Assembly (NCBI GenBank): GCA_036346255.1 | Contig: CM070617.1 | Span: 27,269,080 to 27,333,079 of the forward strand | DNA length: 64,000 nucleotides | Direction: 5' to 3' | From: Ampelocalamus luodianensis | Lineage: Eukaryota; Streptophyta; Magnoliopsida; Poales; Poaceae | Notes under the pieces: model-generated | Told to the model about the DNA's origin: nothing | Databases searched by the model: none | The model's input: only the letters and a program-made list of their open reading frames with translations | Part shown: positions 11,481 to 24,045 of the stretch, piece after piece | How the letters are laid out: each line of letters begins with the position of its first letter | How positions within the stretch are numbered: the first letter of the stretch is position 1 | Translations under genes and position numbers: made by a program

Positions 11481-13350
11481 GTAAGCCTTCCCTGCCCCCC
11501 ACTCTCCTATCCTCTCACCCTCCCCGACCTCTCCTGGGTCGTGTCGCCTGTCGCGTGGCCTTCAAGGCGATCCAACATCTCCGCCGGCCGCTTTATGTCT
11601 CGTGCGCTAGCCGCTAGCTCCGGTTTGTCCCTGCCGCGACTCCGCCCTCCGGCCAGGTACGTGGCCGAGCCGAAACCAGTGAGCTTGGGGGAGTGGTGGC
11701 ATACTACCGCGATGCGCGACGATTGCTTCGCTCCAATTGTTCGTGTTTTGGTCTGCGGTCTTGGCGTCGGGCGAGCTGACCAGCTGCACGGGATATGGAT
11801 CCTAATAGGAACAGTGAACGTACGAGGCGTCGGGCTTACGATGCTATGCATGCTTTCGCCATGATGCGTGTCTCCATGGGGACGGCATGGCAGCTGCGGC
11901 GAATGCCAGGAGCAGCGTCGATCCTTGGGCACTGTTGTTGTGATGCTGTCATAGCGTAGCCGGCTAGCCGCTGATTTCACATATCCTGCCTCTCCGTCGA
12001 GGTTTCGTGCTCGGCCTTTCAGGTTCCCTGCGGACAGGCAGGGAGCTGCTGAATGGAAGAGCTTAATGTTTTCTGGCGTCATTATTTTGAGTTCCCAGTT
12101 CATGACTTCTGTAGTTCCGTTAGAAGAAGTTTAGAAGAGTTTGGATTCTTGCTCAGAGGCTCAAACCTTTTCCTTCTCTCATGAATAGCCACCCCTTCCC
12201 CCCTGCAGCTCTATGCACTAAGAATTAAAATTCGGAGTTCTTATTATAAGAAAACAAGACTGCAAGGTACCAATCACAATATGCAACTAGAAAAAACTAT
12301 TGGCGTATCATTGTCCGCTGCCACCCAGCCTGACAGTAGCCTAATAAACTGAAGAGTTGCAATGTAAAACTACGGCTCGAGCCCTTGAAACCCCTCCTAT
12401 CTCCATCACCACTGGAAAATTCAGGAGTTTCAACGCCGTCCGGAGTAGAGTCAAGTGCAAGACCTTCCATTGTCGAAATGACCCGCTAGCTGTCTTCATG
12501 GTCCTTTTATACCTAGGTGCGTGTTTCTTCCAGCCTATATATCGCAGTTACTGCATGTTGCATCTTGTTCTGAAACAAATATGAAAGGGAATCACAAAGA
12601 AACGTTTCTGCATGCCTAGCTTCTTCTTCCAAAAAAAAAAGAGAAACGTTTTATAACTCCAGTGTTAATATTTCCAGAACCTTTTTGATAACAAGTGTTC
12701 ACTTCCACCTTTGGAAATCTTGGTTGGATACTACTGCATGAAGTACTGAATTAGAAGTCGCATTGTGTTATTTTGCTACGTGTAGATTACTTGCACAGCT
12801 CCACTGACTAGTGTTGTCTGTTGCTAGTTGATACGTGATTTGTTTCTCTTGCAGTATCGATCAAAATTGGCCAGTCCCCTGTTCTGGCTTCTGACAAACA
12901 TAAGCTAAGCTATTGTTTCGTTCCCTCTTGAATGCTCTCCTTTCCATTAATTGTGCTCTACAAGCTGAAGAACAGAGATCAGAATGCCAACGGGTTATGG
13001 AAGATCAACTGGACTGGTTTCCGCCTACCGCTGGAGAGGTTTGGTAGTGCCGGTAGCCGTCAGGGGGTATATATGTAGGCAGGGTGGCGGCGACTGGAGC
13101 TGATGATAACTGAAGATAAACACCTGCCGACTGCCGCGCGCGGTGAGAGGCGCCAAGGCAAGCCTGGCCTTCTTTATGGATCTAGGCAGCTTCCATTTGC
13201 CGGCAAGGCAACGTCGACGCCCCTGCGCCGGACAACACGCACGAAACCGGCGGCGCAGCATGGACTATCTCGCGGAGCCTGACACGTCTCCTCACAATCT
13301 CACTGCCTCAAGCAAGAGCACCTGTGTCCAGTGTGTTCACGTAACTGATC
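11481..13350. other. Spacer between the two RING1 5' ends
   Basis: The first about 400 bases are GC-rich and resemble the start of intron 2 in the second copy. The rest becomes AT-rich and shows no convincing gene. If copy A is used, this stretch is part of a 4-kb intron. Confidence 0.5.
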
Positions 13351-13827
13351 TTGTTCCTTGATGTACCCCGTACTGAACCGAGCGGCATGGAAGTACAGCC
13401 CTCGGATTTAGTTTGTCACCACGCTGCGCAGCTGGTACAGCCGGAGTTAAACACGGCAGGCGAGGCGGCCCTGCATGTCCCGTGCGTCGCTTGCTGCCTG
13501 CCTCGCTCCTGGTCTCTCGCGCGATTCCCAAAGCCAGCAGTCAGACCAGGAGCAACAGCCCCCACACGCAGGGGAAGGGCAGATATACACAGCACAAACA
13601 CCTCGAGTCCCTTCTTTATTTTTCCTCCTCTCTCTTTCTCTCCGCCTGCCTTCCAGTTCCAGGCTCCCGCACCCACCTGGCCACCACCTCCCCTTGTAGT
13701 TGTACTGCCCTGCCCTCCTCTTCCTCCCCGACGACCACCCCCTCCTCCCCTCCCAAACGCGTCGCGGGGTAGCCGCCACCGCCTCGCCGGAGTCCGAGGG
13801 CCGGGATCCTACGGGCAGAAGGCCAGA

Positions 13828-16800
13828 ATGCGCGCGCAGAAGCGCCGGCTCCCGTCGCCGTCTTCCAAACCCCGCGACCACGTGGAGGCTAACGGGACGG
13901 CTGCTGCTTCAACGGGCAGCGGCGGAGGAGGAGGAGGGGGAGTCCCGCCGGTGCCGGGCGGAGGTGCCGCCAAGCGGGTGACCGTCCCACAGCCGCGGCG
14001 CGAAGGCGGTGAGCTTAACGGGCATCGAGACCTCTCATATCTCGCTCTCGCGATGTGTGCATGTCGCGTTCTGTCTCCGTGTGAATATGGCTGAGAGGCA
14101 TGTGTGTTCTGATGGGTTTGGCAGATTCGGACGCGGAGGGCGGCGGCGGCGCGGACGGCGACAGCGAGTCGTCGCTGAGCGATGGCGACATGGACGAGTG
14201 AGCCTTCCTTCCCTCTGCGCTTGCTCCGACCCCATCCGGCCTCGTGGATCCCCTCTGGTTGCCTATGCGATTTGGCTTTTGGCCTCCTCGCGGTGCCATG
14301 CCCCGTATACTAGCTCCGGTTCGTCCTCCTACCCCTACCCGCGCGACGGCACATCGAGGTGGTATCTGCCGGAGCCGGTGTGCTTGGTGAGCCGTCGGTA
14401 TCGGTCTTGGTTGCTTCGTTCGTGTGATCGGGTCGCATCTATGCAAGCGTACCGATCATACGTCCGCGCAGACATGGATGCTGCGCACCCTGTGTGCGCG
14501 AGCTACACATACGATCTCTTCGATAGCATTCATCCTCCCGTCATGTTGCACGCCATGGCCTTGGCCGTGACGGAGATTGCCGGGAACAATACGCGGTCTC
14601 AGTCTCAGTTGTGCAAGCTACCTGTTTGTGATGCATTGTTATGCTGGAAGCCTGGAATCACCACTTGCATCTGACCTGCTCTGTCTGTCGTGGTTTAAGC
14701 TGTACGTTAGAAGAGCTCGCAGTTTCGTTGGTGTTATTTCAGTGGCTGTATGTTGGTAACTTGTCATAGCTTGTGAGTTTCTGTTTTGAAATTGTTGGTT
14801 CCCTGGCGTAGACGATTTTGGTTGATGTTACCTTAGTTAGGTGTTCTAAATCTATTTGCTATAGAGTTGTTCAAACTCTGTTTGCTATAGCGGCTTAGGT
14901 GTTCTAATTCTGTAGAGGCTTTTTTTTCCTTGTGATTTGGCCTATTTGTTCCATATTCGTATGCACGCCATGTTCATCAACCAGCAGTCTTACTGAAAAT
15001 GCACATGCTATATGGAGATTCATAAGATGCACGTACTGTAGATCGGAGTTGGTTTAAGACCAGATTTGCTATTCTTCATGCCAGATGTACCTTACTAAAT
15101 CCATGTCAGATGATAATGTAAGCAAGCCTCTACTAGGACTACTGCTATGTCTGAGGTTTCCCAGATAGTTAAATATTCTCATTCAGCCGTTCTCAATTTA
15201 GAGTCTCTGGTACTGCAGATTTAGGTTGTCAAATATGGGGTTATAAGTTCGCAATCAACAATCCTGTGACCTTGTCTGGTGTTAATAGCAGTTAGATGTT
15301 GGCCTTCACTCATGCCACTCTTATGTGATCATTGTGTGGTTTCATATTATAGCTGTATTTTGAAGCTCTACACAATGCAGCTACATAAATTCAAAATCAA
15401 TATTCAGGTTGATAGATGTTGAAAGATTTGATGGTTCACACAGCCTGAAGCTTATATGAACTGTTTTCTCACTCAGGTTTATACTAGTGAAATTAGCAGA
15501 AATACGAAAGGAGGTCCAATGCCCTATCTGTTTAGGTAAGAATATCTCGTGTCAATTTTCTTAAGAGATTTCGATATCATATTGCTCTTCAGATTTCTCA
15601 CTCGAAAGTTGAACCTGGACAAGCTAATGCATGTATCCCTTTGTTTGTATACATGTTTGAACCTTTTTTATTGCCTCATGATTTAACCTAGCATATTCAA
15701 CGGCCTGCTTGTTTCGGTCATGCAACTATTTATTGTTTTATACCTCTAGTAAATGGTGACCTTCCCACCATCATTGTATCTTTGATAAGTTTCTAGGATA
15801 TTTGTTGGCATCAATTAGTTGTTGCATCTTTTTGTCAGTACATATAATTACTAGCTGCATTTCAAATAGATAAATGAATCAAAGCAGTGGATGCATCTTA
15901 TTTGGAACTGCTTGATGTTCTTCTCAGTTATCCCCTTGAAACTATTTAGGAACTTAAAGTTCTTAGGTAACTGGCTGCTTGCACTAGATTGTTTCATTTG
16001 GTCTTTGGTGTAGTACATAGCATTGGTAAATTGAAGCCACATTCCTCATCACTAGGATTTTTCAGTTCTGTTTCCTTAGTGAACTACACTATAGCTAAAT
16101 TCAAGGAACTATAGGTCTACATTGAATTGTCGATACTAGTTGTCTGCTCAGGAGAAACCCATACATGCATCATTGCTTTTGGTGGATTGTTCGAAATGTA
16201 ACTCTTACTGTTTGGTTGGATGGGTACCATACTGCTTTCTCGTGCTGATGGTATTATTTTCTATCTACTATGGTTGTACCTCTGCTGGTTCCAGAGTCGG
16301 TTCATCTCTAATTTCTCTAGTAACTGTTATATGGGCCAGTTATCCTGTGTTACATCTGATGGTATTATTTCCTATCCAGTTATAAACCATATGGTGCAGT
16401 TTATTGCCTCTTCATTATACAAAACATGGTATAGCAGTTACGTTAAAAATCTAGGCTAAATACTATTTTCATTTTTTTGGACAAAACTATGAGCAAATTC
16501 AATTGAAAAAACCGTTTGTTTCTAGCTACTATAACTTGCAAGTTCGACATTTGCGATGTATTGTTGTTCTACTTGTGTGATTTTCTGTCAGATGATGATA
16601 TGACATATGAAACGTCTGATCCTTCTAATTTTCAGGCATTATCCGGAAGACAAGAACGGTTATGGAATGTTTGCACAGGTTTTGTAGGGATTGCATTGAT
16701 AAATCTATGCGGCTAGGGTATGATGCCAAACATCATATGTCTACAATCTTGTCTCAATATCAATTTTCAAAATGTGGAATTCACAGCCTAATTTTGGTTT

Positions 16801-18773
16801 CCAAATAATAAAACAGAACATTCTTTATTTGACTATACAAATACTGCATTTATTTTGCAGAAATAACGAATGCCCAGCATGCCGCACTCATTGTGCAAGC
16901 AGACGTTCTTTGAGGGATGATCCCAATTATGATGCACTGATTGCAGCCTTATATCCAGATATTGATAAGTATGAGGAAGAGGTGATGTCTATGTTGCCCC
17001 GTCAACATTTAATTGTTTGTTTTATTTAGCCTCGTTTAGCTCTTGTATGCTGTGCTTCTAATATACTCGACACTACAGGAACTTGCTTTCAGTGAAGAGG
17101 AGAAGACTCGGAATAAAAAGGTGAGTTTATCTGCTTGGTAATACCAGCACTGTATTTTATAACAACAACAATAAAGCCTTTGGTCCCAAACAAGTTGGGG
17201 TAGATTAGGAATGAAACCTCCTTAAGGTCAAAGAGAGAGACGGGAGTTTTGCAAATAAAATAAAATAAAATAATAATGAAAAAATAAAATAATACCAGCA
17301 CTGTATTTTCTTTTGCAAAATTTAGTTTCCCTTTTCCATCATATATTTGATCATCAACATCAGCATTACTTTTTCATGAAAGATTCAAGCTACCATTGTG
17401 GAAACATTTCGAAGACAGTCAGAGGCAATTGGTAAGAAGCGTTCCACTACTTTTGCAAGGAAGTACAGGAGAAATGTGCGAGCAAGGGGGGGAGGTAAAT
17501 CCGTTACTCCTGATATTGCCCCTACTGGCTCCGATGATGAGGATAGAGAAGAAGGAAATGCCAATGATGCTAGCAAAGAGTCGTCTTCTGCTGATGACCA
17601 CTCTCCAGATTTAAGGCAGAAAAGAGGTAGGAAGAGGCCTGCAGCACAATCATCACCTGCTAGAACCATTGGCAGTAGTGACCATGGCTTTGAGGAGAAC
17701 GGTGAATTAGTAGGTGGAAAAGAAAGTTTCACCACCTCTCCACTGCACGGAGAGATTCTCGCATGGGGAAAAAATGGTACACGAAGCCAAACTCGACATG
17801 GCAATGCTGGTGGTTCAAGTGGCAGGGTAGCAAAGGGCGGGCGTGTTGCAAAGTTGGTGGATCACCTCCGTACTACTGATGAAATGGATAAGGAGGTATT
17901 ATAGAACTGCATGTGCAATCAGATCATGGATTCTGTTTTGTATTTATGTTTTGCTGAACATATTTTTTTGGTAGTTATACTCTATAAATTTAGAAATTTA
18001 GGATTACTTACAAACTGAAAGCGGTTTGGAAAAGGCACACTTCAAAGAGGAACTGAAGTATAAGTTTCGTGGGCCATGCCGTTTTGATAGTGTTGCTGGT
18101 CTTTTTGTCAAAGCAGATGTGTACCTCTTCTATATGTATTTTCACACGTTTTAGTAGTTCTGTCCAGCGGAGCCTAGCCTGAACTGGTACAAGGAGCACT
18201 TGCCAGGTTAGCTGATTTTTCTATATTTCTGTCTTGCAGTTCAACGTGTATCTTGTTCTCCTTCCTCTGGATGGACAAAGTACACCTAACTTGGAAAAGC
18301 CCTATCTAAGTTGTCGACCAACCTTGTCTATTCGACATCTTGCACAGGTGATTGTTTGCCTCTATTAATCTTTTGGTTTTTGAACAATGCTAGTTTACTC
18401 TGTTGAACTTGAATAACCAAATGTTGTGAAATTTGCATGTTTTCAGTTCATTGCTCTTCAGTTGTCTCGGCAAGTCAAAGAACTTGAGATATATATAAGG
18501 ATGGACCTCCACAATAGAAGTGTTGCAACGAAGGACTCCATTACAGGTGAGGCAAAAATGCATATATTTGATGGCTTGGAAAGATTGAGGGGAGATAAAC
18601 TTCTTTCAGAGCTTCACCCTTTATTTGCCTCTTGTCACGGTGATCTGGTAAGATCCAATCTTGAAATAAATTGAGCTGCGATATATGTTTTCTCATTGTT
18701 TTACTTCTGATATACTGCATTTCCCACCTTTAATTGCCAGGAATTGCTGTATGCTTTGAAAACTCAAGACTAG
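13828..18773 (+). CDS. RING1: RING1-type Polycomb E3 ubiquitin-protein ligase
   Basis: Ten exons join in one frame to 470 residues: 13828-14008, 14125-14197, 15477-15535, 16636-16717, 16861-16981, 17079-17120, 17383-17895, 18240-18347, 18447-18647, 18741-18773. All introns are GT-AG. A Gly/Asp/Ser-rich N-terminus precedes a complete C3HC4 RING finger: Cys100, Cys103, Cys116, His118, Cys121, Cys124, Cys136, Cys139. A basic, acidic-patched linker (about 187-357) is followed by a RAWUL ubiquitin-like domain (about 358-470; LPLDGQ, YLSCRPTLSI, QLSRQVKELEIYI). Plant RING1 proteins of this layout are PRC1 subunits that monoubiquitinate histone H2A in the nucleus. The ATG at 13828 is chosen because the frame upstream differs and copy A starts at the equivalent codon. 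Nothing is missing, so I expect it to be functional. Confidence 0.93.
17139..17309 (+). mobile_element. Au-like SINE fragment in a RING1 intron with 20-bp target duplication
   Basis: The 131-bp insert 17159-17289 has the sequence AAGCCTTTGGTCCCAAACAA and GTTGGGGTAG, characteristic of the Au SINE family, and ends in an A-rich tail (AAATAAAATAAAATAAAAT). It is bounded by a perfect 20-bp direct repeat at 17139-17158 and 17290-17309, the mark of LINE-assisted insertion. The intron's splice sites (17121 and 17382) are untouched. Confidence 0.75.
18002..18118 (+). other. Candidate phase-neutral cassette exon upstream of the RING1 RAWUL domain
   Basis: Between exon 7 (ends 17895, phase 0) and exon 8 (starts 18240, phase 0) lies a 117-bp stretch preceded by AG (18000-18001) and followed by GT (18119-18120). 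It is open for exactly 39 codons in the right phase, beginning DYLQTESGLEK and ending LFVKAD. Its base composition is more coding-like than the surrounding AT-rich intron. The join without it (MDKE to FNVYLVLLPLDG) is the arrangement I know from plant RING1, so this would be an optional insertion, or a gene fragment lodged in the intron. I do not recognise the peptide. Confidence 0.4.
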
Positions 18774-19121
18774 ATCAATTTTGTGACACCACTATTCCCT
18801 CACTATCAGTTTGTTCGGTCACCGTCGGTAGTATGGTCCACATGAGGTCTGCATCTTGTGAACGGTTGTATGTAAAAAGGATTCAATGCGCAAAATGGTG
18901 AAGTGGCTTGTTCTGATTAGTTTTTTTTGTTTAGTTTGATTCACTGTCTTTGTAAGATAAATATATTTTCACGGTTAGTGTGTGTGGATCTAATTGATTA
19001 GCAATGGTCCTATATAGGAGAAGCAAGCTATCTTCTATTCGTTATTCATTTATACCAGCTGTTGGGATCATGGGAAGTTGGAAGCCGGTTGTTATAAAAT
19101 CAACCCATCATTTGTTCAGGC
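18774..19121. other. RING1 3' flank
   Basis: Presumed 3' UTR and downstream spacer; AT-rich, no other feature seen before the LINE poly-T tract. Confidence 0.5.
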
Positions 19122-20296
19122 TTTTTTTTTTTGAGGAAGTGCAAAATCTTTGCACATCTTTTCATTAAGAAAACCGAAACATACAACAATGCAAATACAA
19201 GTAGGGTAGTAGGCAACCCTTAAGACAACCAAAAACACGACCAACCAAAGAAGACTAAAAAATATAGACTATAAGAAGACATGGCCGTCACACCACAAAG
19301 AGCACATTGCGGTAAATAGTGTACGACCGAGAACAAGGTTAAAGAATGGTACTCATGCTCCACGGGCGCCTCTCGACCAATCGACACTGCTATGTGTCAA
19401 TGGTGGTGTCCATCATGAATACGAACAAGAAGCTGATTGATAGGAGCGGTGACATTCTTGAAAATCTTTTGGTTGTGCTCTTTTCAGATCATCCAAGAGA
19501 CAAGAATTATGCATGAGTCGAACTCCTTCCTGCGATGGTTTGGTTCCGAGTTCTTTGCTTCAATCCAATGATCTTGGAAGGTGGTCTGGCCACCAAGAGT
19601 TGCAACTTGAAACCCAACCTGACTTAAGAACCGGGCCCAAACTTGTCCGGTTACCACGCATCCGACAAGAATGTGGTCAATGGTTTCCTGTCCATGCCCG
19701 TAAAATATACAAACACATGGGTTTACCATTCCTTGGCGTTGTAGGTGGTCAGTTGTCCAGCGGTGGCGGTGGATTGCTAACCAAAGGGAAATTTTTCATT
19801 TGAGTGGAGCCCGTGCTTTCCAGATGGCCTCGGCGCAAGGAAACGCAAGCAAGCCAACGAAGAACGCTCTGTAAGCCGACTTTGCGGAGTAGCAGCCCGT
19901 AACAACCCAAATTTCAAATTGCAGTTGAAAATAAAGTTTAATTATTTTTGTGGATTTTTCTGAAATTTTTAAAAGCTTTTACTTAACCAATTTGAATATA
20001 AACAAATTTATTTGCAAAATATATTACCAAATAATAGTTGAAAATATTTTATTCAAGTCCTAAATGCTCCAGAGAATTTATGTGAATTTTCTCAAAATTG
20101 TTGGACTTAATTTGCTATATTCTAAAGCCTAATTGAATTATCAGAATTGAATTAATTAAGAAATCAAAAGAAAATCCCCAAATAATGTTTGGGCCGAAAC
20201 CCACTCGGCCCAGTCCATTTTTCGCGCGTGCGCAGCCCATTTGGCCGCTCCTTCCGCGCTTTTAACCCTCGCCCGCATCTCAGCCGTTGGATGGAT

Positions 20297-20445
20297 ATCC
20301 AACGGCCAGAATTCAATGACACGTTCGGGCAACCGAACACATCCCCTGATCTTGCACCGTTAGATCTAAATCCAACGGCCAGAATTCAATGGAACGTTCG
20401 GGCAACCGAACACACCATCTGGTTTTGCACCGTCCGATCTAGATC
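20297..20445. repeat. Two-copy 73-bp tandem repeat in the solo LTR
   Basis: The block beginning ATCCAACGGCCAGAATTC at 20297 recurs at 20370, each followed by CGTTCGGGCAACCGAACACA. A weaker third start (GATCTAGATCCAA) follows. It lies about 430 bases upstream of the TATA box. Confidence 0.75.
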
Positions 20446-20862
20446 CAATGGTACACGTGCATCGGTGACCTAACTACTCCCCGCACACCCTCGATCTATC
20501 GCGACCGTTGGATTAAAATCCAACGGCTGCGCATCTACCCAACTTACCGTTTTGCTTCCACCCTTGTCCACCGTCCGATCAAAATCTAACGCTCCCGAGT
20601 CATCGTTTTCCTTTCCTTCTTCTACCTCACAACCTTCCTTTTTCTCGCCACGATGTCCGCCATGGACAAGATTCAAAAAGCTTCCATATCGGGCTCAATC
20701 CTCATTAAACCTTCGTGATTGCGCACGTATTCAAATCGCCGTATCAATCCACCCCCGACACGGCTTGATCCCTTCCATCTCCGACCCCAAATTCTGCTGT
20801 TTTCGCCGCAAACCCACACGGACCTTCTTGCGCCCTACGACGCCTCGGCCACGCCCGCGCCC

Positions 20863-20870
20863 TATAAATA
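20863..20870 (+). promoter_or_regulatory. TATA box of the solo LTR
   Basis: TATAAATA followed by AGGTGCGCC, at the end of a GC-rich stretch. This is the expected start point of the LTR's own transcript on the plus strand. Confidence 0.6.
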
Positions 20871-23800
20871 GGTGCGCCGGGAGCGCCTCAACCTCCACAT
20901 CGCAACGCCACCATCCACAGCTCGCCACCACCGCTGTAGCGCCCGATTTTCAAAGATCTTCGCTGGCGAAAACCCTGCGGATCTTCTCCGGTTCCGGCGC
21001 CACCGTAGACACCCCGACCCCACCGACCTCGTCATCGACATCGCGAAGCTGGGACGACCACCCACTTTGACGGAGGACCCCGGGATCGCCGACTTCCTCG
21101 ACGACCAAACCTCGCCGCCGCTCTTCAGCTCGTCGCCGGCGACTCCCTCACGCTCCTCCGCCGTAAGGTAACGCCCTAGAATCAGTGTCACGCTAGCTTC
21201 ACGTTGAGCACCTCCATTCGGCTCGCCGTGGCGTGAAACGCCGGCGAGCCTGGAACCCGAGCACCACCGTCGCCGGTCCTACGTGGCTCGGCCACCTCAG
21301 CACCACCTCACTGCCTCGCAGGCGCCACTTCAGCACCAAAGGTTGCGTGTCACACCGGGTCAGCGCCCGCGTGGCCAATCTACCGCACCGGCTCACCCTC
21401 GGCTCGGTGGAATTAGTCCACCATGAGCCGTGTCTATGACACATGGGCCCCACTTGTCAGGGGATTATTTTAATTCCTTTAAATTCTGAAATTCCCTCAC
21501 TGACGTCAGCATTGCGCAGTAAATAGATTTTCTTTAGAAAAATAATTCGGAAATTCATTTAAATTGCAGATTTAGGTTTAAACTTCTAAAATTCATATCT
21601 TTTGCATCTGAACTTCAAATTGGGTGATTCAAGTTGCAAAATTTGTATAAAATTATGATCTAGCTAACTAAACAAAAATATTTCAATTTGGAGTTAATTT
21701 GAGTTGTATTTTTGAATTTATTTTAATTTGAATTGAATTTATCGTATTTTCGCGTATAGACTTCGACGACTCGGAGAGTTTGACCAGCCTGAAGACTTAG
21801 ATTTTCAGGACGTCAACGAAGGCAAGTTACACCATTGATCATATTGTTCCCAATATTTTAAAGTATTTAATTTCTGTTTTCAAATTACTATTGCATGCAT
21901 ATGTTTATATAATTGTTTGAATACCCTGTTTTTGTATATAGTTATTCCAATCTTCATTGTATTTCCAATTTGATTATTGAATATGAATGCCTTGTCACCC
22001 TTAGGCAAAAAAATTCATATGCTTAGCCATGCTTAGATCACATTTATAAATTTGAGAAGGTTTAGCCAAAACTTTTACAACTTGATTTAAATTTGGTTCT
22101 GTGGTATTGTTTTACCACGAAAGGTTTATAAAGAGGATTTTTACTCTAAATAAAATAAAATAGGTTGAAATTTGGTGAGATGGATGAATGGTGGGTGCAG
22201 GTTTATGCACGGGCATAATCTGGTTAGGATTACGGCCCAGGGTTCAATTAGAAGTCGCCCGAGTCAGTTAAGGACCGGTCTTTGAGCATATTTTGCTACG
22301 TCTTACCGTACCACCACATGTCTGGAATGGGACATATTTGGCTAAGTAATTTGTGGCGTCTTGGTGTTATTTATGCCATGTTGTATGTGTGGGCGTCGGT
22401 TAGACATTAGTTTCACCTGGCGCAAGAGGGGGCTCCTGGAGGATAGTTAGTCCAATGGTAGAGAAACCTTAGCGGGCATAAATACATTAAGGCATTGCAT
22501 TGTAACGGCCTCATGATAATTGTTTGGTCACATGCCTTCGGAAGCGTGCTTTGACCGACATTAAAAGCATATTATCTCGTGTGGGTAAAGCTGTACAAAC
22601 TCTGCAGAGTAGAAACTATTCGAATCGCCGCGTCCGCGGTAATGGACATGCTAGCAAAGCCACTCTAAGTTAGATTTGTTTTTGGTTTATAAAATGATTT
22701 CATCAAATGTTTTAGGATGGTTAATCCTATGGTAAATGTGGGCGGTTAGCCAAGTGTTAGGAGGGTATTCTTCACCATTCAATTAATAGAGATTATCCAC
22801 TATACAACTGTCATTTTAAACATTGGTTTTAGTTATAGTATAAAAAAACTGGCCTTGGAGATTAATATGAGTATTTAACTTGAAAATGCTGTTTATGCAA
22901 AATGAACTCCTGACAATATCCTTTGTTTACCTTATGCATGCATTACCTTTTAATATTGGGTGTAACTTGCAAGCACGGAAGTTGTGCTTACTCTTGCTGA
23001 ATAATCTTTATTCAGGAGAAGACCTCTATCAGGACGGTGAAGATCTTGACGACTAGGCCTACGCCCCCAGACGATTGCCTGTGGCAAGTCGTGTGGTCTA
23101 CTACTATTTTGCGTTCCGTTGTGCTATTTATCTATTTGGCCTCAGGCCCCTTTTGTAATAAACTCTGAGTTATTATTAATAAAGTACGTAATATGATTGT
23201 GCTATCACTTTTGTTTAACTGTGTACACTAGAAATCCTGGACTAGTGTATGAACACAGAGAATTCGGGATCCTTCGTTCCCGGGTTCGACACAGCCTGAA
23301 GGCTCCCACCGCCAAAGCACCGAGTCGATCATATCCTGAGATAGCTGGATGGGCTGCAGCGTGTCCCATAACCGTAGGAATTCCAGTATGCTAATGTCCT
23401 CTGGGCGACCCGCTATGTCCAAGATCCACGAATGCCCTGAGAGGGCGTGAGCGACCGTTCTATGCTTCCGAGTTGATAGATTGACCATCTTTGCAATGGA
23501 TGGCGCCAAACCATGAATGGAGCGGCCGTCCAGCCAATGGTCCTCCCAGAACAATGATTTCTCGCCGTTGCCGACCCTAACCATAACCGAAGCTTTGAAC
23601 ATGCTTTCCTCAGCCCGAGAGGTCTGGTTTTGCAGTCTTCCCCACGGCCTCGACAACCACGACCGCTGTAGCCATTGCCAGCGAATACGAAGAGCACGTC
23701 CAAAGACGACCAAGTTTGGTAGACCAAGTCCCCTCAGATGGTGGGGACGACAAACAGAAGACCAAGACACTAAGCTATGCCCATCCGCGACGTTCTGTAA

Positions 23801-24045
23801 TCCTTTCCAAAGAAATGCTCGACGCCTTTTAACTATTTCTTTGATTACCGAGGAGGGGGGGGGGGTTTCGAGGACCATAAAAGTGTATACTGGCATAGCT
23901 GACAACACCGCTGAACCAGATAGCTTCGGTCTGCCACTATATTTCTGATGATAGTCATTACATCTCTCCTTGCTCTTACCATGTCTCTGTTCTGGTCCAG
24001 AAACCACATTCTAGTGGCTGAAGGAATTTCCTTCACTCTGCAGCA

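Larger units (their letters stand above)
19898..23291. mobile_element. Solo LTR, 3394 bp, flanked by CAGCC target duplications
   Basis: The identical 5-mer CAGCC lies at 19893-19897 and 23292-23296, inside a LINE whose reading frame resumes across the gap. The insert starts CGTAACAACCC (presumably a mutated TG start) and ends TTCGACA, the expected CA end. It holds a promoter-like region near 20863 and AATAAA-like signals near 23155-23185 (AATAAAGTACG). It encodes no retroviral proteins, so it is best read as an LTR left by recombination between the two LTRs of a long-LTR gypsy element. LTRs over 3 kb are typical of the Tekay/Del lineage. Confidence 0.82.
19122..24045 (-). mobile_element. 5'-truncated L1-type LINE on the minus strand, split by a solo LTR
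   Basis: The plus-strand poly-T at 19122-19132 is the poly-A tail. Two coding pieces belong to the end of ORF2. The piece 24007-23297 carries the post-reverse-transcriptase region (AFLWKG, CRPHHLRGLGLPNL, RALRIRWQWLQ, LFWEDHWLDG). The piece 19893 down to about 19484 carries YSAKSAYRAFF, EAIWKARAPLK and the zf-RVT end (CVCIFYGHGQETIDHILVGC). At the break, WRWEPSG on one side reads directly into CYSAKSAYRAFF on the other once the solo LTR and one copy of its target duplication are taken out. Frameshifts and a stop after APLK show it is dead. The reverse transcriptase core is absent. Confidence 0.8.

Noticed and set aside
13351..14094. 247-codon open frame over the RING1 copy B leader
   Set aside because: Same read-through of leader and intron 1; RING1 homology begins at the ATG at 13828 and splices at 14008.
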